From: Mycolicibacterium helvum | GTDB taxonomy: Bacteria; Actinomycetota; Actinomycetes; Mycobacteriales; Mycobacteriaceae | Reading direction: 5' to 3' | Assembly (NCBI RefSeq): GCF_010731895.1 | Contig: NZ_AP022596.1 | Span: 6,336,812 to 6,400,811, forward strand | Length of the DNA stretch: 64,000 nt | Part shown: piece after piece, positions 36,991-46,765 of the stretch | Layout of the letters: every line of letters starts with the position of its first letter | How positions within the stretch are numbered: position 1 is the stretch's first letter | Program-made: the position numbers and the translations under genes | The notes under the pieces: generated by a model | Database searches by the model: none | What the model was told of the DNA's origin: nothing | What the model saw: only the letters and a program-made list of their open reading frames with translations

Positions 36991-37048
36991 CAACACCAGA
37001 CGTGTTGACGGTGCCGACTGATATCCAGTGCGCATATAGGAGATTCAG

Positions 37049-38470
37049 ATGACGACCATCGCCCCCGAGACAGTCGGCGAATCGCTCGACCCACGTGACC
37101 CGCTGCTGCGGCTGTCCACGTTCTTCGACGACGGCAGCGTGGAGCTGCTGCACGAGCGTGACCGGTCCGGTGTGCTGTCCGCGGCCGGGACTGTCAACGG
37201 CGTGCGTACCGTCGCCTTCTGCACCGACGGCACCGTCATGGGTGGCGCCATGGGAGTCGAGGGCTGCCAGCACATCGTCAACGCCTACGACGCCGCCATC
37301 GAGGAGCAGGCCCCGATCGTGGGCATCTGGCACTCCGGTGGCGCCCGGCTCGCCGAGGGCGTCAAGGCGCTGCACGCGGTGGGTCTGGTCTTCGAGGCCA
37401 TGATCCGGGCATCGGGCTACATCCCGCAGATCTCGGTCGTGGTCGGCTTCGCCGCCGGCGGCGCGGCCTACGGTCCCGCGCTGACCGACGTCGTCATCAT
37501 GGCGTCGGAGGGCCGGGTGTTCGTGACCGGCCCCGACGTGGTGCGCAGCGTGACCGGCGAGGACGTCGACATGGCCTCCCTCGGCGGCCCCGACACCCAC
37601 CACAAGAAGTCCGGTGTGTGCCACATCGTCGCCACCGACGAACTCGACGCCTACGCCCGCGGTCGCCGGTTGATCGGATTGTTCTCCCAGCAGGGCCATT
37701 TCGACAAGAGCAAGGCTGAGGCCGGCGACTCCGACCTGCACGCGCTGCTGCCCGAGTCGCCCCGTCGCGCCTATGACGTGCACCCGCTGGTGGAGGCGCT
37801 GCTGGACGCGGACACTCCGTTCGAGGAATTCCAGGGCAAGTGGGCACCGTCGATCGTCGTCGGTCTGGGCCGGCTGTCCGGTCGCACCGTCGGTGTCATC
37901 GCGAACAACCCGCTGCGCCTCGGAGGCTGCCTGAACTCCGAAAGTGCGGAGAAATCAGCACGTTTCGTGCGCCTGTGTGACGCCTTCGGCATCCCATTGG
38001 TCGTCGTCGTGGACGTCCCCGGTTACTTGCCCGGCGTGGACCAGGAGTGGGGCGGGGTCGTGCGCCGCGGCGCCAAGCTGCTGCACGCCTTCGGTGAAGC
38101 GAGCGTTCCGCGGGTGACGCTGGTGACGCGAAAGATCTACGGCGGGGCCTACATTGCGATGAACTCGCGGTCGCTGGGCGCCACCAAGGTGTTCGCCTGG
38201 CCGGACGCCGAGGTCGCCGTCATGGGCGCCAAAGCTGCCGTCGGCATCCTGCACAAGAGGAAGCTGGCCGCCGCACCGGATCACGAGCGTGAAGCCCTGC
38301 ACGAAGAACTGGCCACCGAGCATGAGCGGATCGCCGGCGGCGTGGACAGCGCGGTCGAGATCGGCGTGGTCGACGAGAAGATCGACCCGGCCCACACTCG
38401 CAGCAAGCTGACCCAGGCACTCGCCGAGGCTCCCGCCCGCCGCGGGCGGCACAAGAACATCCCGCTGTAG
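37049..38470 (+). CDS. accD6: Acyl-CoA carboxylase beta subunit AccD6
   Basis: 473 residues. Carboxyltransferase subunit giving malonyl-CoA for FAS-I/FAS-II. Family tracts include WHSGGARLAEGV, 'VVVGFAAGGAAYGPALTD' and 'VDVPGYLPGVDQEWGG'. Last gene of the FAS-II operon, with AGGAG before the ATG. Convergent with glpD, only one base separating the two stops. Confidence 0.95.
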   Translation: MTTIAPETVGESLDPRDPLLRLSTFFDDGSVELLHERDRSGVLSAAGTVNGVRTVAFCTDGTVMGGAMGVEGCQHIVNAYDAAIEEQAPIVGIWHSGGARLAEGVKALHAVGLVFEAMIRASGYIPQISVVVGFAAGGAAYGPALTDVVIMASEGRVFVTGPDVVRSVTGEDVDMASLGGPDTHHKKSGVCHIVATDELDAYARGRRLIGLFSQQGHFDKSKAEAGDSDLHALLPESPRRAYDVHPLVEALLDADTPFEEFQGKWAPSIVVGLGRLSGRTVGVIANNPLRLGGCLNSESAEKSARFVRLCDAFGIPLVVVVDVPGYLPGVDQEWGGVVRRGAKLLHAFGEASVPRVTLVTRKIYGGAYIAMNSRSLGATKVFAWPDAEVAVMGAKAAVGILHKRKLAAAPDHEREALHEELATEHERIAGGVDSAVEIGVVDEKIDPAHTRSKLTQALAEAPARRGRHKNIPL

Positions 38471-40006
38471 TCAGGCGCGGGCCAGCAGGTCTTCAGCCAC
38501 AGCGATGACCTGGTGGCGGTCAGCCTCGACCAGCCCGATGCGGGTGCGTCGGTCCACGATGTCGTCGGCGGTCAACGCCCCTTCGTGGGTCACCGCGAAC
38601 TCGAATTCCGCACGGGTGACGTCGATTCCGTCGGCGACCGGGTCAGTCGGCCGGTCACACCGCGCCGAGGCGATGACGTTCGGCGACTCGGCGCCGTATC
38701 GGGCGACCAGCGAGCTGGGCAGGTGGCTCGTGGTACGCAGTGTGGCAACAGGATTGGCGGGCGCGCCGACCAGCGGCAGATTGCGGGTGCGGCACGGCTG
38801 GGCGGTGATCGACCGGGCCGTCAGCGCGCGGTCCACGGCGTCCTCGGCCATGTACCGGTACTCGGTGAGCTTGCCACCGACGATGCTGAACACCCCGGAG
38901 TCCGATTCGATGACCGCGTGCTCGCGCGACAGGTCAGACGTGCGGCCTTGACCGGTGTCGATCAGCGGGCGCAATCCGGCATACGCACCCTTGATGTCCG
39001 CGTTGGCCAGCGCGGTTCCCAGCGCGGTGTTGACGGTGTCGAGCAGGAAGCTGACCTCGGCGGGAGTCGGTTCGGGCACATCGGGAATCGGACCGGGGGC
39101 GTCCTCGTCGGTGAGCCCGAGATAGACGCGGTCGAGCTGCTCGGGCATCGCGAACACGAACCGGTTGATCTCACCGGGGATTGGAATGGTCAGCGCAGCA
39201 GTCGGATTGCCGAACGACGCGGCGTCGAACACCAGGTGCGTGCCCCGACTCGGACGCAGTTTGATCGCGGAATCCACCTCGCCGGCCCACACGCCGGTCG
39301 CGTTGATCACCACGCGGGCCGCCACCTCCAGCGACTCGCCGGTCAGCTCGTCACGCAGTCGCACCGACGTGCCGGTGGCGGTCACCGCGGACACCCGGGT
39401 CAGGATCCGCGCACCGTACTGAGCGGCGGTGCGGGTGACCGCGACGACCAGTCTGGCGTCGTCGATCAGCTGCCCGTCGTAGGCCAGCAGGCCGCCGTCG
39501 AGGCCGTCGCGGCGCACGGTCGGCACCATCGCGATGGCCTGCGATGCACCGATGCGCCGAGATCGCGGCAGCGTCGAAGACTTGGTGCCCGCCAAGATCC
39601 GCAGCGCGTCACCGGCTACGAAACCGGTTCGTATCAAAGCTCGTTGGGATCGACCCATCGACGGCAGCAGCGGAACCAGCTGCGGCATCGAGCTCACCAG
39701 ATGCGGGGCGTTGCGGGTCATCAGGATTCCGCGTTCGACGGCACTGCGCCGCGCGATGCCGACGTTGCCGGTGGCCAGATAGCGCAGTCCACCGTGGACC
39801 AGCTTGGAGCTCCAACGGCTGGTGCCGAAGGCCAGGTCGTGTTTCTCGACGAGCAGCACCGACAGGCCGCGGCTGGCGGCGTCGAGGGCGATGCCGGCCC
39901 CGGTGATGCCGCCGCCGATGACGACGACGTCGACGCGGCCGTCGTCACCCAGCTCGGTCAGTTCGGTGGTTCGCCGGGCGGCGCTGAGGGCGGTGAGGTC
40001 ACTCAT
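38471..40006 (-). CDS. glpD1: Glycerol-3-phosphate dehydrogenase (FAD)
   Basis: 511 residues. Oxidises glycerol-3-phosphate to DHAP at the membrane with FAD. Rossmann motif GGGITGAGIALDAASRG near residue 31 and 'SRWSSKLVHGGLRYL', a strong DAO-family signature. Same place as Rv2249c. Its start overlaps the upstream TetR gene stop by four bases, so regulator and enzyme are one transcript. Confidence 0.93.
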   Translation of the reverse strand: MSDLTALSAARRTTELTELGDDGRVDVVVIGGGITGAGIALDAASRGLSVLLVEKHDLAFGTSRWSSKLVHGGLRYLATGNVGIARRSAVERGILMTRNAPHLVSSMPQLVPLLPSMGRSQRALIRTGFVAGDALRILAGTKSSTLPRSRRIGASQAIAMVPTVRRDGLDGGLLAYDGQLIDDARLVVAVTRTAAQYGARILTRVSAVTATGTSVRLRDELTGESLEVAARVVINATGVWAGEVDSAIKLRPSRGTHLVFDAASFGNPTAALTIPIPGEINRFVFAMPEQLDRVYLGLTDEDAPGPIPDVPEPTPAEVSFLLDTVNTALGTALANADIKGAYAGLRPLIDTGQGRTSDLSREHAVIESDSGVFSIVGGKLTEYRYMAEDAVDRALTARSITAQPCRTRNLPLVGAPANPVATLRTTSHLPSSLVARYGAESPNVIASARCDRPTDPVADGIDVTRAEFEFAVTHEGALTADDIVDRRTRIGLVEADRHQVIAVAEDLLARA

Positions 40007-40584
40007 GGGGCGAGGTATCCATTCAGGGCACGGGACAGCTCGACGCTCAGGGCGTCGCCGTCGAGGATGGGTTCGACGATCTGAGCGGACTGGATCGTGG
40101 ACTGCCCGATCAGCAGCACCATCGCCGACATCTGCCGGACGTCGCCGGCCCGGACGCTGCCGTCGGCTTGGGCGGCGCGCAGTGCGTCGACGAGCAAGTC
40201 GATCAGGATCTGCTGGCTGGTGCCGAGGCGTCCGGCGATATAGACCATCGCCAGGTCGGGGGCCGACCTCAGTACCGAGGTGATGAGTTCGTCGTCGCGC
40301 AGCAGACGGGCCACCTCGACAATCCGCTCCACCACGCCGGCGCGGCCTGGGCTGACCGCCGAGACCGCGCGCCAGGCGCCGGTGATCCGGTCGGTGAGCA
40401 GCGACGCCACGATCGTGTTGGTGTCCGGCCAGCGGCGATACACCGTCGGACGGCTCACCCCCGCCCGGCGGGCGATCTCGGCCAGCGTGACGCGCTCGAC
40501 CCCGAAGTCGCGGACACAGCTGGCCGCGGCGGCCATGATCCGGTCGCCGATGTCCACCGATTCGTCGTTACTGATTGACAGCAT
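40003..40584 (-). CDS. TetR-family regulator (Rv2250c-like)
   Basis: 193 residues. N-terminal HTH VTLAEIARRAGVSRPTVYRRW (~34-54) is a textbook TetR recognition domain; the C-terminal ligand domain is not assignable. Divergent from the flavoprotein gene with only 17 bp between starts, where an inverted repeat sits. Probably controls both glpD and the divergent gene. Confidence 0.9.
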   Translation of the reverse strand: MLSISNDESVDIGDRIMAAAASCVRDFGVERVTLAEIARRAGVSRPTVYRRWPDTNTIVASLLTDRITGAWRAVSAVSPGRAGVVERIVEVARLLRDDELITSVLRSAPDLAMVYIAGRLGTSQQILIDLLVDALRAAQADGSVRAGDVRQMSAMVLLIGQSTIQSAQIVEPILDGDALSVELSRALNGYLAP

Positions 40585-40600
40585 CTGTAATACTGTAACG
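40566..40600. promoter_or_regulatory. Divergent operator between TetR gene and flavoprotein gene
   Basis: CGTTAC at 40566-40571 and GTAACG at 40595-40600 form an inverted repeat spanning the TetR start codon, and CTGTAA occurs at 40585 and 40593 with 8-bp spacing. The arrangement suits autorepression by the TetR protein. Confidence 0.5.
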
Positions 40601-40601
40601 C

Positions 40602-42212
40602 ATGAGCGACGATGCCCGCACCCTGGTTCCCCCGATGGCCTGGAACGCCTGGGGCGATCCCGAAGCCGCCAAACCCCTCTCGGACGGCATTCGGGGGCTG
40701 CTTGAGCAGGCGCTCGGGGTGACCGTCAGCGAGGTTCCCGCCCCGTCGATCGCCGAGGTACAGGTGCGGCCGTCTACATTGGCCGACGCGCACCGCGATG
40801 CGCTCGCGGAATTCGTGGGCGCCGACTACATCCGGACCGACGATCAGGGCCGGCTGTTGTACGCCGGCGGCAAGTCCACCCTGGATCTGTTGCGCCGGAA
40901 GCTTATCCACCAGGATGCGCCCGACGCGGTGTTGCTCCCCGGCAACGAGGACGAGATTGCGACCGTGCTGCGCTACTGCTCGCAGCACGGTATCGCTGTG
41001 GTGCCCTTCGGCGGCGGCACCAGCGTGGTCGGCGGGCTGGACCCGATCCGTGGTGATTTCGCCGCCGTCATCTCACTGGACCTGCGCCGGCTCGATGCGC
41101 TGCACTCGCTGGACGAGACGTCGATGCAGGCCGAACTGGGCGCGGGCGTCACCGGGCCGGACGCCGAGCGGCTACTGGGTGAGCACGGCTTCTCACTGGG
41201 GCACTTCCCGCAGAGCTTCCGGTTCGCCACCATCGGCGGGTACGCGGCCACCCGCTCCTCGGGGCAGGACTCCGCCGGGTATGGCCGCTTCAACGACATG
41301 ATCCGCGGGCTGACCGTGGTCACCCCGGTCGGCGTCCTGGATCTCGGCCGGGCGCCGGAGACCGCCGCGGGGCCGGATCTGCGCGAACTGTTCTCCGGGT
41401 CCGAGGGTGTCTTCGGGGTCATCACCCGGGTTCGACTGCGGGTGCATCCGGTCCCGGAAACGACGCGCTACGAGGCCTGGTCGTTCCCCGACTTCGCCAC
41501 CGGCGCGGCCGCCCTTCGCGCTGTCGTCCAGATTGGCACCGGGCCCACCGTGCTGAGGTTGTCCGACGAGGCAGAGACCGGCGTGAATCTCGCAACCACC
41601 GGCAACATCGGTGAGCAGAGCATCACCGGCGGCTGCCTGGGGCTGACGCTGTTCGAGGGAAGTGCGGCGCACACCGAAAGCCGGCATGTCGAGACCCGCG
41701 CGGTGGTCGAAGCCCACGGCGGCACGTCGCTGGGCGAGGCCCCGGCGCGGGCCTGGGAGCACGGCCGATTCGACGCACCGTATCTGCGCGACTCGCTGCT
41801 GGCGGCGGGCGCGTTGTGCGAGACGCTGGAGACCGCAACAACCTGGGCCAACCTCACCGCGCTGAAAACCGCGGTGACGGAGGCGCTGACGAATTCCCTG
41901 TCCGAGAGCGGCACACCGGCGTTGGTGATGTGCCATATTTCGCATGTGTATCCCACCGGGGCATCGCTGTACTTCACCGTCGTGGCCGGGCAACGCGGCG
42001 ACGTCGCCAAACAGTGGCTGGCCGCTAAAGTTGCTGCCTCCGATGCCATTTCACGCACCGGTGGCACCATCACCCACCACCACGCGGTCGGGGCCGATCA
42101 TCGTCTGTGGATGGCCGCGGAGATCGGCGACCTCGGCGTGAAGGTATTGCGGGCCGTCAAAGATGCGGTCGACCCGGCCGGAATCCTGAACCCCGGCAAG
42201 CTGATTCCATGA
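40602..42212 (+). CDS. FAD-binding alkyl-DHAP-synthase-like oxidase (Rv2251-like)
   Basis: 536 residues. FAD_binding_4 domain with PFGGGTSVVGGL (~143) and 'SFRFATIGGYAATRSSGQDSAGYGR', as in alkyldihydroxyacetonephosphate synthases, plus C-terminal oxidase domain with 'HHHAVGADHR'. Likely an ether-lipid or glycolate-type flavoenzyme; substrate is not fixed by sequence. Overlaps the next gene by four bases. Confidence 0.88.
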   Translation: MSDDARTLVPPMAWNAWGDPEAAKPLSDGIRGLLEQALGVTVSEVPAPSIAEVQVRPSTLADAHRDALAEFVGADYIRTDDQGRLLYAGGKSTLDLLRRKLIHQDAPDAVLLPGNEDEIATVLRYCSQHGIAVVPFGGGTSVVGGLDPIRGDFAAVISLDLRRLDALHSLDETSMQAELGAGVTGPDAERLLGEHGFSLGHFPQSFRFATIGGYAATRSSGQDSAGYGRFNDMIRGLTVVTPVGVLDLGRAPETAAGPDLRELFSGSEGVFGVITRVRLRVHPVPETTRYEAWSFPDFATGAAALRAVVQIGTGPTVLRLSDEAETGVNLATTGNIGEQSITGGCLGLTLFEGSAAHTESRHVETRAVVEAHGGTSLGEAPARAWEHGRFDAPYLRDSLLAAGALCETLETATTWANLTALKTAVTEALTNSLSESGTPALVMCHISHVYPTGASLYFTVVAGQRGDVAKQWLAAKVAASDAISRTGGTITHHHAVGADHRLWMAAEIGDLGVKVLRAVKDAVDPAGILNPGKLIP

Positions 42213-43111
42213 TTTCCCACGTCACCGTCCTGACGAACCCCAAATCGGGTCACGGCAATGCACCGCATGCCGGCGAGAAAGCGGTGGCTCGCTTCCAGGA
42301 GCTCGGAATCAACGTGACCGGCATCGTCGGCCGCGACGCCGCCCATGCCCGCGAACTCCTCGACGAGGCACTGACCCGGGAGACCGACGCACTGGTCGTT
42401 GTCGGCGGCGACGGGGTGATCCGCCTGGCGCTACAGGCATTGGCGCGCAACGATATTCCGCTGGGCATAGTGCCGGCGGGCACCGGTAACGACCATGCCC
42501 GCGAGTACCGGCTGCCGCAGGCCGATCCGGCGGCAGCCGTCGACGTGATTGCCGCCGGGTATACCGAGACCGTCGACCTCGGGCTCATCAAGGGCGCCGA
42601 CGGGAGCAGCACCTGGTTCGGGACGGTGGCGGCGACGGGGTTCGACTCGCTGGTCAGTGATCGCGTCAACCGAATGAGCTGGCCGCACGGCCGGATGCGC
42701 TACAACGTCGCGCTGGTTGCCGAGATTTCGCAGTTGCGGCCGTTGCCCTTTCGCCTGGTGCTCGACGGCGAGCGTGAGATCGTCGCCGATCTCACGTTGG
42801 CGGCGTTCGGCAACACCCGCAGCTACGGCGGCGGCATGTTGATCACGCCGGGGGCCGATCACAGCGACGGAATGCTGGACATCACGATGGTGCACTCGTC
42901 GTCACGCACGAAGCTGATCCGGTTGTTCCCAACGGTGTTCAAGGGCACCCATGTCAATCTCCCCCAGGTCACCACCGCCCGGGCCCGCACCATCACCGTC
43001 GACTCCCCCGGTATCAACGCCTACGCCGACGGCGACTATGTGTGCCCACTTCCTGCCGAGATATCCGCGGTTCCAGGTGCGCTGAAAATTATTGTCCCGG
43101 AATCGGTCTAG
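42209..43111 (+). CDS. Diacylglycerol kinase-like lipid kinase (Rv2252-like)
   Basis: 300 residues from ATG 42209 (MISHVTVLTNPKSG), overlapping the upstream stop; the longer frame is discarded. DAGK catalytic domain with VVGGDGVIRLAL (nucleotide loop) and PAGTGNDHARE. Phosphorylates diacylglycerol-type lipids; Rv2252 is linked to phosphatidylinositol mannoside synthesis. Paired with the flavoprotein gene in an operon. Confidence 0.92.
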   Translation: MISHVTVLTNPKSGHGNAPHAGEKAVARFQELGINVTGIVGRDAAHARELLDEALTRETDALVVVGGDGVIRLALQALARNDIPLGIVPAGTGNDHAREYRLPQADPAAAVDVIAAGYTETVDLGLIKGADGSSTWFGTVAATGFDSLVSDRVNRMSWPHGRMRYNVALVAEISQLRPLPFRLVLDGEREIVADLTLAAFGNTRSYGGGMLITPGADHSDGMLDITMVHSSSRTKLIRLFPTVFKGTHVNLPQVTTARARTITVDSPGINAYADGDYVCPLPAEISAVPGALKIIVPESV

Positions 43112-43545
43112 CGTTCCAACCCCTTCGCGCAGCCATCCAGGACAGCCCTGAAGTTCCACGGCAGCAGCCGCGAGGTGAGCGCCTCCATCGCCTTGCCACC
43201 GCCTTTCGCCGGATGCGTGTAGCTGCTGACCCAGTCGACGTGGGTGCCATCGCCGTCTGGGGTGAATGTCAGTGTGCCGCCCTCGTGCTCGAAGGCCGGA
43301 ACCGATTTGACGATCACATACGTGTAGCTGTGCGGCGGGTCGTAGGCGGTGATCTCCTCACGAAACCACAGGCCGATCGCGAACCCGGTCCGGATGGCGC
43401 CCAGCCCGCTGGGCGCGGGTGAGTCGTCCGCCCAGTGGGCCGTGACGATCAACGGAGCGGTCTTGAGATTCACGGGGTCGGCCAGCCAGGCGAAGACCTT
43501 CTCGGGCGGCGCATCGATCGTCTTCTCGACGTGGAGATTGACCAT
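43108..43545 (-). CDS. SRPBCC/polyketide-cyclase-like protein
   Basis: 145 residues. START-like fold pattern: VNLHVEKTIDAPPEKVFAWLADPVNL at the start, beta strands with 'YTYVIVKSVPAFEHEGGTLTFTP' and a long C-terminal helix. Binds a hydrophobic ligand or acts as cyclase; no partner is evident. Convergent, overlapping the lipid kinase stop by four bases. The 268 bp upstream (43546-43813) shows no gene. Confidence 0.85.
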   Translation of the reverse strand: MVNLHVEKTIDAPPEKVFAWLADPVNLKTAPLIVTAHWADDSPAPSGLGAIRTGFAIGLWFREEITAYDPPHSYTYVIVKSVPAFEHEGGTLTFTPDGDGTHVDWVSSYTHPAKGGGKAMEALTSRLLPWNFRAVLDGCAKGLER

Positions 43546-43813
43546 GGCTTCAGGCTAGGCGCTGGCCAAGCTCTGGAGCGCGAACGTCGCCGCGCGATGC
43601 CAACACGATGACGGCGACAACGCCCTGCAGCAGGCTGCACAGGGATGTTCATCCGCAGACCCGAAGGTATGTCGTGGCGGGATCCAAGCGAGTGTCGACG
43701 CTAGGCGGGCAGCGATTTCCGTCAGACCCCAGTGACATACTCGAACATGTGTTCGATGAACAGTGGACATCCGAGGCCCGTGCCCGGCTGCTAGCCGACA
43801 TGAGAGGCGATCG

Positions 43814-45256
43814 GTGAACGACACGTCGGCGGCCGCGATGGTCGCGATCAAAGACGGTGCCCGGATGGCGGCCCAGGGAGACGGGCGTCGGCTGGCGGGG
43901 ATCGCGGAGTTGGTTCGCCTGCGCTGCGCTGGTGAGGAGCACGCGTGGTGGGCTTGCGACGACTGGGACGCGGCCGCCGCCGAGATCTCGGCGATCTTGG
44001 GGGTGACGCACGGGCGGGCGTCGGCACAGATGCACCTGGCACTGTCGCTACGCGATCGGCTCCCGCGGGTTAATGCCATGTTGATGGCCGGGACATTGAG
44101 CTATCGGTTTTGTGAGGCCATTGTGAACCGCACCGATTTGATCGCAGACAAGGCGACGTTGGCGCTCGTTGATCGCGCGATCGCCGAGCACGCGTTGTCG
44201 TGGGGGCCGATGTCGAACCTCAAGTTGCAGCGAGCCATCGACTTCTGGGTCGATCGCTACGACCCAGGGGCATTGCGCCAGAACCAGACTCAGTCGCGCG
44301 ACCGTGAAATCGGCATTGGCATCCGCGGCGCGCGGGGCGGAATCGCCGAGATCTGGGGACGACTCCACCTTTCCGATGCAGCGACGCTTGATCGGCAGCT
44401 CACCGCGATGGCGTTCGGGGTATGTGAAGACGACCCTCGCACGATCGGTCAACGCCGCGCCGACGCGATGGGTGCACTGGCCGCAGGATCAGATCGGCTG
44501 GCCTGCGGCTGCGCCAACCCCGAATGCCCCGCCGCCGAACCCGACGGGCGCGCCGCCAATGTGGTGGTACACGTCGTGGCTGATGCCGAGGTGTTGGACA
44601 ACGAGCCTGATCCGGCAATGCACGGGGAGAAGCCCGATGCCGAGTCGGCGTCAGGCAGCCCGCGGGTGGCGGGCGGGGTCCTGACCGGCAACAGAGGCAT
44701 CATCCCCGCCCCACTGCTAGCCGAACTCATCAAGTCAGGCGCGAAAGTGCGGCCGCTCCGTCGGCCGAGCGACGAGCCCGAGCCGGGCTATCGCCCCTCG
44801 ACGGCGTTGGATGAGTTCGTTCGGATGCGCGATATGACGTGTCGGTTCCCCAACTGCGATATGCCGGCCGAGTTCTGCGATGTCGACCACACCATCGCCT
44901 GGCCCTGGGGACCGACCCACGCTTCCAACCTGGCCTGCATCTGCCGAAAACACCACCTGCTCAAGACTTTTTGGGCCGGGTGGCGCGATAAGCAACACCC
45001 TGACGGCTCAATCGTGTGGACCTCACCCACCGGACACACCTACCTCACTCAACCCGGCAGCCGATTGCTGATCCCCCAGTGGAACGTCACCACCGCGACA
45101 CTGCCCGCACCCGTGGGCCAACCGCCGCCCACCATCGGCATCATGATGCCCACCCGGCGACGCACCCGCGCGGCCCAATGGGCCTATCGCATCGCCGCCG
45201 AACGCAAACTCAACGATGCCCGCGTCACCGAACGGAACCGACCACCACCGTTTTGA
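43814..45256 (+). CDS. DUF222/HNH endonuclease (13E12 repeat family)
   Basis: 480 residues from GTG 43814, preceded by GAGAGG; ATG 43763 is less likely. N-terminal DUF222 helical region and a C-terminal HNH domain with CRFPNCDMPAEFCDVDHTI and later CRKHH, i.e. the zinc cysteines and the HNH histidines are present. Mycobacterial 13E12-family genes are multi-copy and probably mobile-intron-like or selfish nucleases; biological role unclear. Confidence 0.9.
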   Translation: MNDTSAAAMVAIKDGARMAAQGDGRRLAGIAELVRLRCAGEEHAWWACDDWDAAAAEISAILGVTHGRASAQMHLALSLRDRLPRVNAMLMAGTLSYRFCEAIVNRTDLIADKATLALVDRAIAEHALSWGPMSNLKLQRAIDFWVDRYDPGALRQNQTQSRDREIGIGIRGARGGIAEIWGRLHLSDAATLDRQLTAMAFGVCEDDPRTIGQRRADAMGALAAGSDRLACGCANPECPAAEPDGRAANVVVHVVADAEVLDNEPDPAMHGEKPDAESASGSPRVAGGVLTGNRGIIPAPLLAELIKSGAKVRPLRRPSDEPEPGYRPSTALDEFVRMRDMTCRFPNCDMPAEFCDVDHTIAWPWGPTHASNLACICRKHHLLKTFWAGWRDKQHPDGSIVWTSPTGHTYLTQPGSRLLIPQWNVTTATLPAPVGQPPPTIGIMMPTRRRTRAAQWAYRIAAERKLNDARVTERNRPPPF

Positions 45257-45317
45257 CGACGGTCAGGGACGGTGGCCGCACGGCCGGATGAGGCACAACA
45301 CCACGCTGGTCTGGCTG

Positions 45318-45406
45318 TGATCGTGAATGTTGGCGTCATCTGATCGTGAATTTCAGCGTCACCCCGGCTTGGTTGTTTTGCGATGTGATCGCGAAATTCA
45401 GCGTCA
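45318..45406 (+). repeat. Three 21-bp direct repeats, solo IS21-type end
   Basis: Copies at 45318-45338, 45341-45361 and 45386-45406, each TGATCG(T/C)GAA...GCGTCA. Clusters of such repeats form the ends of IS21-family elements. No istA/istB lies beside them here, so this is a leftover end. It sits in the 256-bp gap between the HNH gene and the methyltransferase. Confidence 0.5.
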
Positions 45407-45512
45407 GTTGCGACCCCCTCGTGCCGCTGGCGTGGTCGCCGTGGCTGAGGCCCAGGAGGTTTGGAGTCGTGCGGGTCCCGGACGGGACAGCCGGACAAGT
45501 CGACGACGCAGA

Positions 45513-46367
45513 TCATTGGGTGTCGGCCAACCGGAATAGGTTGAGCCGGTAGGTGCGTAGGTCTGGGATTATTCGGGCCAGTAGCGGTATTCCGTGTCGG
45601 TAGTGCAAGGGCCACGTTTTGGCGGCTTCGGGCTGGGGGTTGGCCCACGTGTGGCTGTCGACCAGGTGAAGTCCCCAGTCCACCAGTCTGCAAGGGTCGT
45701 CACAGGCCCATTGCATTTGGGCTTTGACGGCCTTTAATGCGTTCCGTTGCACGTTGTTGATGATTTTGGCGCCGTAGGTGTCGAACGCGATGAGCGAGCC
45801 GGGGAACCGCTCGGTGAGGTTAGTGACAATGTCGTGGACCTGTGTTTCGGTGAAGTAGGCGAACACGGCCTCGGCGACGAACAGATGCGGGCTCGGTCCA
45901 GCGTTGACGGTGTCAAACCAGTCGGTGTCGAGCGCCGATCCGGCGATCATGGTCTGCCGGTCGGTCTGGGTGAAGAATCCTTGCCGTAACTCGATGGTGT
46001 CGGGCAAATCGAGGTCGAACCAGCGGACCTGGCCGTTGTCGGTTCGCTCGAAGCGAGTGTTGAGACCGGTGCCGATCTCGACCACGGTACCGGCGGGGTG
46101 TCTACCGATGAACCCACGCACCCAGGCGTCAAACACCGAGGTACGCAGCACCGTTTGGAGCAACAACTCCCTGTCGAAGCGGGCGAAGTCGTAGTCGATG
46201 CCATCCACCAGTTCGCGGGCGCGCAGGTCGTTGAGAATTGACCGACGAGCTGTGGCATCACGGGCACGGCCGTAAAGCGGCACGAGCAGCGTTTCTTGCA
46301 CCTCACCGAGGTCAGGTTTCGCTTTACCCACGGGTAAACCACCTCCATGCGTGCGTGCCCGCATCAA
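45513..46367 (-). CDS. Leucine-carboxyl-methyltransferase-family SAM methyltransferase
   Basis: 284 residues; true start may be the GTG at about residue 13 (VGKAKPDLGE). LCM/PPM1-type: SAM loop VVEIGTGLNTRFER (~95), 'WFDLDLPDTIELR' and 'FVAEAVFAYFTETQV'. In mycobacteria these enzymes act on small molecules or polyketides; the substrate here is unknown. Single gene between IS21-end repeats and a small plus-strand gene. Confidence 0.85.
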   Translation of the reverse strand: MMRARTHGGGLPVGKAKPDLGEVQETLLVPLYGRARDATARRSILNDLRARELVDGIDYDFARFDRELLLQTVLRTSVFDAWVRGFIGRHPAGTVVEIGTGLNTRFERTDNGQVRWFDLDLPDTIELRQGFFTQTDRQTMIAGSALDTDWFDTVNAGPSPHLFVAEAVFAYFTETQVHDIVTNLTERFPGSLIAFDTYGAKIINNVQRNALKAVKAQMQWACDDPCRLVDWGLHLVDSHTWANPQPEAAKTWPLHYRHGIPLLARIIPDLRTYRLNLFRLADTQ

Positions 46368-46423
46368 GCTACCGCCTCGCCCACACCAAGGCCAGAACCG
46401 CGGCCACTGACTAAATTGAGTCG

Positions 46424-46669
46424 ATGAAGCTGACTTTCTACGTCTTATCGTGGTCGCATCCGGGTATGGACGATGCTCTCGTCGCCTATGAAGATGCCGT
46501 ATTGGGGTTGGTCAAAGAACACGACGGGCAAGTCGTAACGCGGGCACGTAGCGACGGCGCCGACGGCAGACCGCTGGAGATCCAGTTGTTTGAATGGGTA
46601 TCACAGACTGCGATGGACGGCTACATGAGCGATCCGCGTCGGAGCTGGCTGCTGGCACACCCAATCTGA
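46424..46669 (+). CDS. Small ABM/DUF1330-like protein
   Basis: 81 residues. Ferredoxin-like dimeric alpha/beta barrel style: MKLTFYVLSWSHPGMDDALVAYEDAVL, 'PLEIQLFEWVSQTAMDGYM'. A monooxygenase-type or DUF1330-like fold fits the length and pattern, but no catalytic residue can be named. Stands alone upstream of the dehydrogenase gene. Confidence 0.6.
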   Translation: MKLTFYVLSWSHPGMDDALVAYEDAVLGLVKEHDGQVVTRARSDGADGRPLEIQLFEWVSQTAMDGYMSDPRRSWLLAHPI

Positions 46670-46765
46670 GCCCGGCGAACAGTCGGGCGCGCGGTCATCC
46701 CTGCTCCCGCGGGATGCGAGCGCACTTCCAGTCGTGCCAGCCCGATTCGATTGAAGGTCTAGCGT

